Shown here: positions 6,584 to 8,689 of the stretch, piece by piece | How the letters are laid out: the number at the start of each line of letters is the position of its first letter | Position numbering within the stretch: the stretch's first letter is position 1 | NCBI GenBank assembly: GCA_900550695.1 | Contig: URTF01000083.1 | Coordinates: 1-8,689, forward strand | DNA length: 8,689 nt | Direction: 5' to 3' | Source: an uncultured Ruminococcus sp. | GTDB lineage: Bacteria > Bacillota > Clostridia > Oscillospirales > Ruminococcaceae | Program-made: the position numbers and the translations under genes | The notes under the pieces: model-generated | The model's database searches: none | Told to the model about the DNA's origin: nothing | Seen by the model: only the letters and a program-made list of their open reading frames with translations

Positions 6584-7448
6584 TTAACGATCTCCTATGT
6601 CCTGCAAGGTATTCCTTGATAGTTTTTACAGCGAATTCGGTCGTGTAAACATCGGAACGAATGTCGATGCCTTTTTCACGCAGCGCAAGAAAAACCTTTG
6701 TCACCTGCGGAACGGAAAGACCTATCTTGGTAAGCTCATCAGCCTGCATAAAAACCTTCGGCGGCGTGTCATAGCAGAAAACCTCTGAATGATCCATAAC
6801 GAGAATTTTTGTCGCAAACTTCGCAACGTCTTCCATACTGTGCGAAACGAGAAGAACGGTAGACTGCGTTTTTCTGTGGTATTCCTTTATCTGTTCAAGA
6901 ATGATATCTCTGCCCTTGGGGTCAAGTCCCGCTGTCGGTTCGTCAAGAATGAGAACCTTCGGCTGCATAGCCATTACGCCTGCAATAGCAACACGGCGCT
7001 TCTGACCGCCCGAAAGCTCGAACGGCGACTTTTTGAGATTATCCCTGCCAAGTCCGAGAAGATCGGTTATTTCGTAAATTCGTCTTTCTATCTCTTTATC
7101 ATCAAGTCCCATATTTTTAGGACCGAATGCGATATCCTTGTAAACAGTTTCCTCAAATATCTGATATTCGGGATACTGGAAAACAAGTCCGACCTTGAAG
7201 CGAACATCACGGAGCTTGATATCTTTGCTCCATATATCCTGCCCGTCAATGATGACTTTGCCCGAGGTCGGCTTGATAAGTCCGTTGAGATGCTGAATGA
7301 GCGTTGACTTGCCCGAACCCGTGTGTCCGATGATGCCGACAAGCTCGCCCTCTTCAATTTCAAGGTTTACATTATTTACAGCGGTTTTCTCGAATGGAGT
7401 TCCGACGCTGTAAGTGTAGGTTAGGTTTTCGGTTTTGATAATTGCCAT
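6576..7448 (-). CDS. ecfA2: ECF transporter ATPase EcfA2
   Basis: A 290-residue ABC ATPase, the second of the heterodimeric pair that powers the ECF module. Visible motifs: Walker A GHTGSGKST (41-49), Q-loop Q91 in FQYPEYQIFEE, signature LSGGQKRR (145-152), Walker B VLILDEP (165-171, catalytic E170), D-loop AGLDP (173-177) and switch histidine H203. The YPEYQ-FEET wording and the GHTGSGKST P-loop are the EcfA2 pattern. The C-terminal extension (about 225-290) is the Cbi/Ecf-type dimerisation region. The ATG has GGAGG seven bases upstream. A 66-bp gap, the longest within the row, separates it from ecfA1. Its stop overlaps the start of ecfT by 8 bp. Confidence 0.95.
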   Translation of the reverse strand: MAIIKTENLTYTYSVGTPFEKTAVNNVNLEIEEGELVGIIGHTGSGKSTLIQHLNGLIKPTSGKVIIDGQDIWSKDIKLRDVRFKVGLVFQYPEYQIFEETVYKDIAFGPKNMGLDDKEIERRIYEITDLLGLGRDNLKKSPFELSGGQKRRVAIAGVMAMQPKVLILDEPTAGLDPKGRDIILEQIKEYHRKTQSTVLLVSHSMEDVAKFATKILVMDHSEVFCYDTPPKVFMQADELTKIGLSVPQVTKVFLALREKGIDIRSDVYTTEFAVKTIKEYLAGHRRSLNA

Positions 7449-7514
7449 TGAATAGCCTCCGTTGAATACATTCCGCTTTTACTGCGGTAATATTTCATTT
7501 ATGCGGTTTGATTT

Positions 7515-8372
7515 TCAAGCATTTGACAAAAGCTTGTATAAAGCTTCGGTACATTCTTCTGCATTTATAATATGTGTATCGGACGGAAGTCCCTCTTTAC
7601 CGAGCATATACATAAGCTCCGTTACCTGCGGAACATCAAGTCCGAGCGTTTTCATTTTTTCCACCTGCGAGAAAATATCCTTGGGTACACCTTCAGTAAC
7701 GATGTTTCCGTTGTCCATTACGATTATCCTGTCAGCAAGAGCCGCCTCGTCCATATAGTGCGTGATAAGAACTATCGTTATGCCGAAATCCTTGTTCAGC
7801 TTTTTAATAGTTTTCATAACTTCCTTTCGTCCGTTCGGGTCGAGCATCGCAGTAGGCTCGTCCATAACGATGCAGTCGGGGCGCATAGCGATTATGCCGG
7901 CGATGGCGACACGCTGCTTCTGACCGCCCGAAAGCTGGTTCGGCGAATGATCCTTGTATTCATACATATTGACCGAGCGGAGCGCATCATCAACACGCTC
8001 ACGCATCTCTTTCTGCGGAACGCCCATATTTTCAAGGGCGAAAGCAACATCTTCCTCAACGATAGTCGCAACGATCTGATTATCGGGGTTCTGAAAAACC
8101 ATACCGATATGCTGGCGAATGTCGAAAAGCTTGCTCTCGTCCGATGTATCTATCCCGTTGGAGTAGACCTTGCCCTTGTTTGGGATAAGGATAGCGTTGA
8201 AATGCTTTGCAATTGTCGATTTTCCCGAGCCGTTGTGTCCGAGAACAGCCACAAATTCGCCCTTTTTTATCGTCATTGAAACATCTTTGAGGATAAGAGC
8301 GGCTTCTTCGCCGCTTTCGGGGTCGGCAGGGTAGGAAAACTCAACATTTTCCGCAATAATTATATTTTCCAA
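7515..8372 (-). CDS. ecfA1: ECF transporter ATPase EcfA1
   Basis: A 285-residue ABC ATPase, partner of EcfA2. Motifs: Walker A GHNGSGKST (45-53), Q-loop Q94 in FQNPDNQIV, signature LSGGQKQR (147-154), Walker B IVMDEP (168-173, catalytic E172), D-loop AMLDP (175-179) and switch histidine H205 in LITHYMDEA. Both ATP sites of the pair therefore look intact. FQNPDNQ and AMLDPNGR are the EcfA1 pattern. The start is TTG (8372-8370), chosen because AGGAGG sits seven bases upstream and the protein begins at the usual place before the first strand. The gene begins 14 bp after the stop of the small membrane protein. No S component is encoded in the window, so the substrate cannot be stated; this arrangement fits a shared, group II ECF module. 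Confidence 0.95.
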   Translation of the reverse strand: MENIIIAENVEFSYPADPESGEEAALILKDVSMTIKKGEFVAVLGHNGSGKSTIAKHFNAILIPNKGKVYSNGIDTSDESKLFDIRQHIGMVFQNPDNQIVATIVEEDVAFALENMGVPQKEMRERVDDALRSVNMYEYKDHSPNQLSGGQKQRVAIAGIIAMRPDCIVMDEPTAMLDPNGRKEVMKTIKKLNKDFGITIVLITHYMDEAALADRIIVMDNGNIVTEGVPKDIFSQVEKMKTLGLDVPQVTELMYMLGKEGLPSDTHIINAEECTEALYKLLSNA

Positions 8373-8385
8373 GCTTTCGCCTCCT
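8373..8385 (-). promoter_or_regulatory. Ribosome-binding site fixing the TTG start of ecfA1
   Basis: The minus strand reads AGGAGG (8385-8380), a full anti-16S match, then seven bases, then TTG. It begins right after the TAA of the 65-residue gene (8389-8387). This is the site that decides the non-ATG start. Confidence 0.85.
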
Positions 8386-8386
8386 T

Positions 8387-8584
8387 TTATGTGTTATACA
8401 GCTGCCAAAAGCTGTATGCCGAAACAATAAGCAGGAGTATTCCGACTGCAATGTAGGTTATTTTGACAGCTTTGAATTCTTTTCCCGTAAGGGGAGTGCC
8501 CATTTTTGATGTAAAGGCTTTTCCCTTGCCGATGATACCTGCAATAATGAAGTAAATTCCGCCTATAAGCGCAAGTATAGCCAT
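8387..8584 (-). CDS. Small two-helix membrane protein, unknown function
   Basis: A 65-residue protein I do not recognise. It has a hydrophobic segment at about 2-18 that is Gly- and Ile-rich, then a basic loop with KGKAFTSKMG and GKEFKAVK (20-41), and a second hydrophobic segment at about 42-59 ending in WQLYNT. The predicted topology is a helical hairpin with both ends on the same side. GGAGG six bases before the ATG and 12- to 14-bp gaps on both sides make it a believable gene within the row. Its position just ahead of the ECF ATPases is suggestive, but it is far too small to be an S component (normally about 180-200 residues with six helices), so no role can be assigned. Confidence 0.75.
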   Translation of the reverse strand: MAILALIGGIYFIIAGIIGKGKAFTSKMGTPLTGKEFKAVKITYIAVGILLLIVSAYSFWQLYNT

Positions 8585-8596
8585 TTTTGACCTCCG

Positions 8597-8689
8597 TTAG
8601 TCCTTTGTCCATATAGCAGTCGAGCCGCAAGGCAGTGTGAAGCTGCTTTCCTTTACAGGTAAACCGATCTCATCGGCGGAAACCTTTCC
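8597..8689 (-). CDS. C-terminal end of an unidentified protein (partial)
   Basis: The minus strand is open from the window edge for 30 codons and then stops with TAA (8599-8597). The encoded end is polar with SSFTLPCGSTAIW near the C terminus. It is followed after 12 bp by the next gene, whose GGAGG begins one base after this stop, as expected for adjacent operon members. A short beta-strand-like, Pro- and Ser-containing tail of this kind can be found at the end of carbohydrate-active enzymes such as GH13 proteins. That is a weak resemblance, and the family is left open. Confidence 0.6.
   Translation of the reverse strand, partial: GKVSADEIGLPVKESSFTLPCGSTAIWTKD

Noticed and set aside
5900..6619. 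Plus-strand open frame of 239 codons opposite ecfT
   Set aside because: The translation is Arg/His-rich and unlike a folded protein, and it lies across a fully motif-supported EcfT.
7473..7487. Small inverted repeat (CCGC/GCGG) in the ecfA1-ecfA2 gap
   Set aside because: Only four pairs with a seven-base loop and no T tract; too weak to call a terminator or attenuator.
7449..7514. Possible riboswitch or leader in the 66-bp gap before ecfA2
   Set aside because: Too short for a known vitamin riboswitch, and no conserved core is recognisable; ordinary spacer with a ribosome-binding site.
7572..8279. Plus-strand open frame of 235 codons opposite ecfA1
   Set aside because: The opposite strand carries every ABC ATPase motif; this frame has none and is a shadow.

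Overview
The window reads as a housekeeping stretch of a low-to-medium GC Firmicute chromosome. It is most likely a clostridial gut-type bacterium of the Oscillospiraceae/Ruminococcus kind. That inference rests on the ecfA1-ecfA2-ecfT-truA gene order typical of Firmicutes, on strong GGAGG ribosome-binding sites, on a zinc-finger ClpE-type unfoldase, and on a DUF5711-like protein next to a CvpA-like protein. No mobile element, CRISPR array, phage gene or obvious defence system is visible, and I found no clearly novel biological system.

Everything that can be called as a gene lies on the minus strand, so the window is best read from its right end leftwards. From 8689 to 607 there is one tightly packed gene row. 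It runs: the last 30 codons of an unidentified protein; a 65-residue two-helix membrane protein; the two ATPases and the transmembrane coupling protein of an energy-coupling factor (ECF) vitamin/metal transporter (ecfA1, ecfA2, ecfT); the tRNA pseudouridine synthase truA; a membrane-anchored probable beta-propeller protein (DUF5711-like); a CvpA-like membrane protein; and a ClpE-type AAA+ unfoldase. Gaps between genes are 11 to 66 bp, except that ecfA2 and ecfT overlap by 8 bp. This fits a single operon ended by a GC-rich hairpin at 570-599. Its main promoter would be outside the window.

From about 510 down to 164 lies an independent three-gene tRNA operon, also on the minus strand: tRNA-Gly(TCC), tRNA-Arg(TCT), tRNA-His(GTG). 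It has a textbook promoter (TTGACA, 17 bp, TG-extended TATAAT). A 10-bp inverted repeat embraces the first tRNA. An intrinsic terminator follows immediately after the last tRNA. A second, apparently bidirectional hairpin at 115-153 separates this operon from whatever lies to the left. Positions 1-114 are AT-rich and show nothing I can identify.

Functionally, the ECF module powers uptake with substrate-binding S subunits that are not encoded here. TruA modifies U38-40 of tRNAs, and the tRNA-His in this window carries a U38. The DUF5711-like, CvpA-like and ClpE-type proteins may form an envelope or protein-quality subgroup, but that is only inferred from adjacency.
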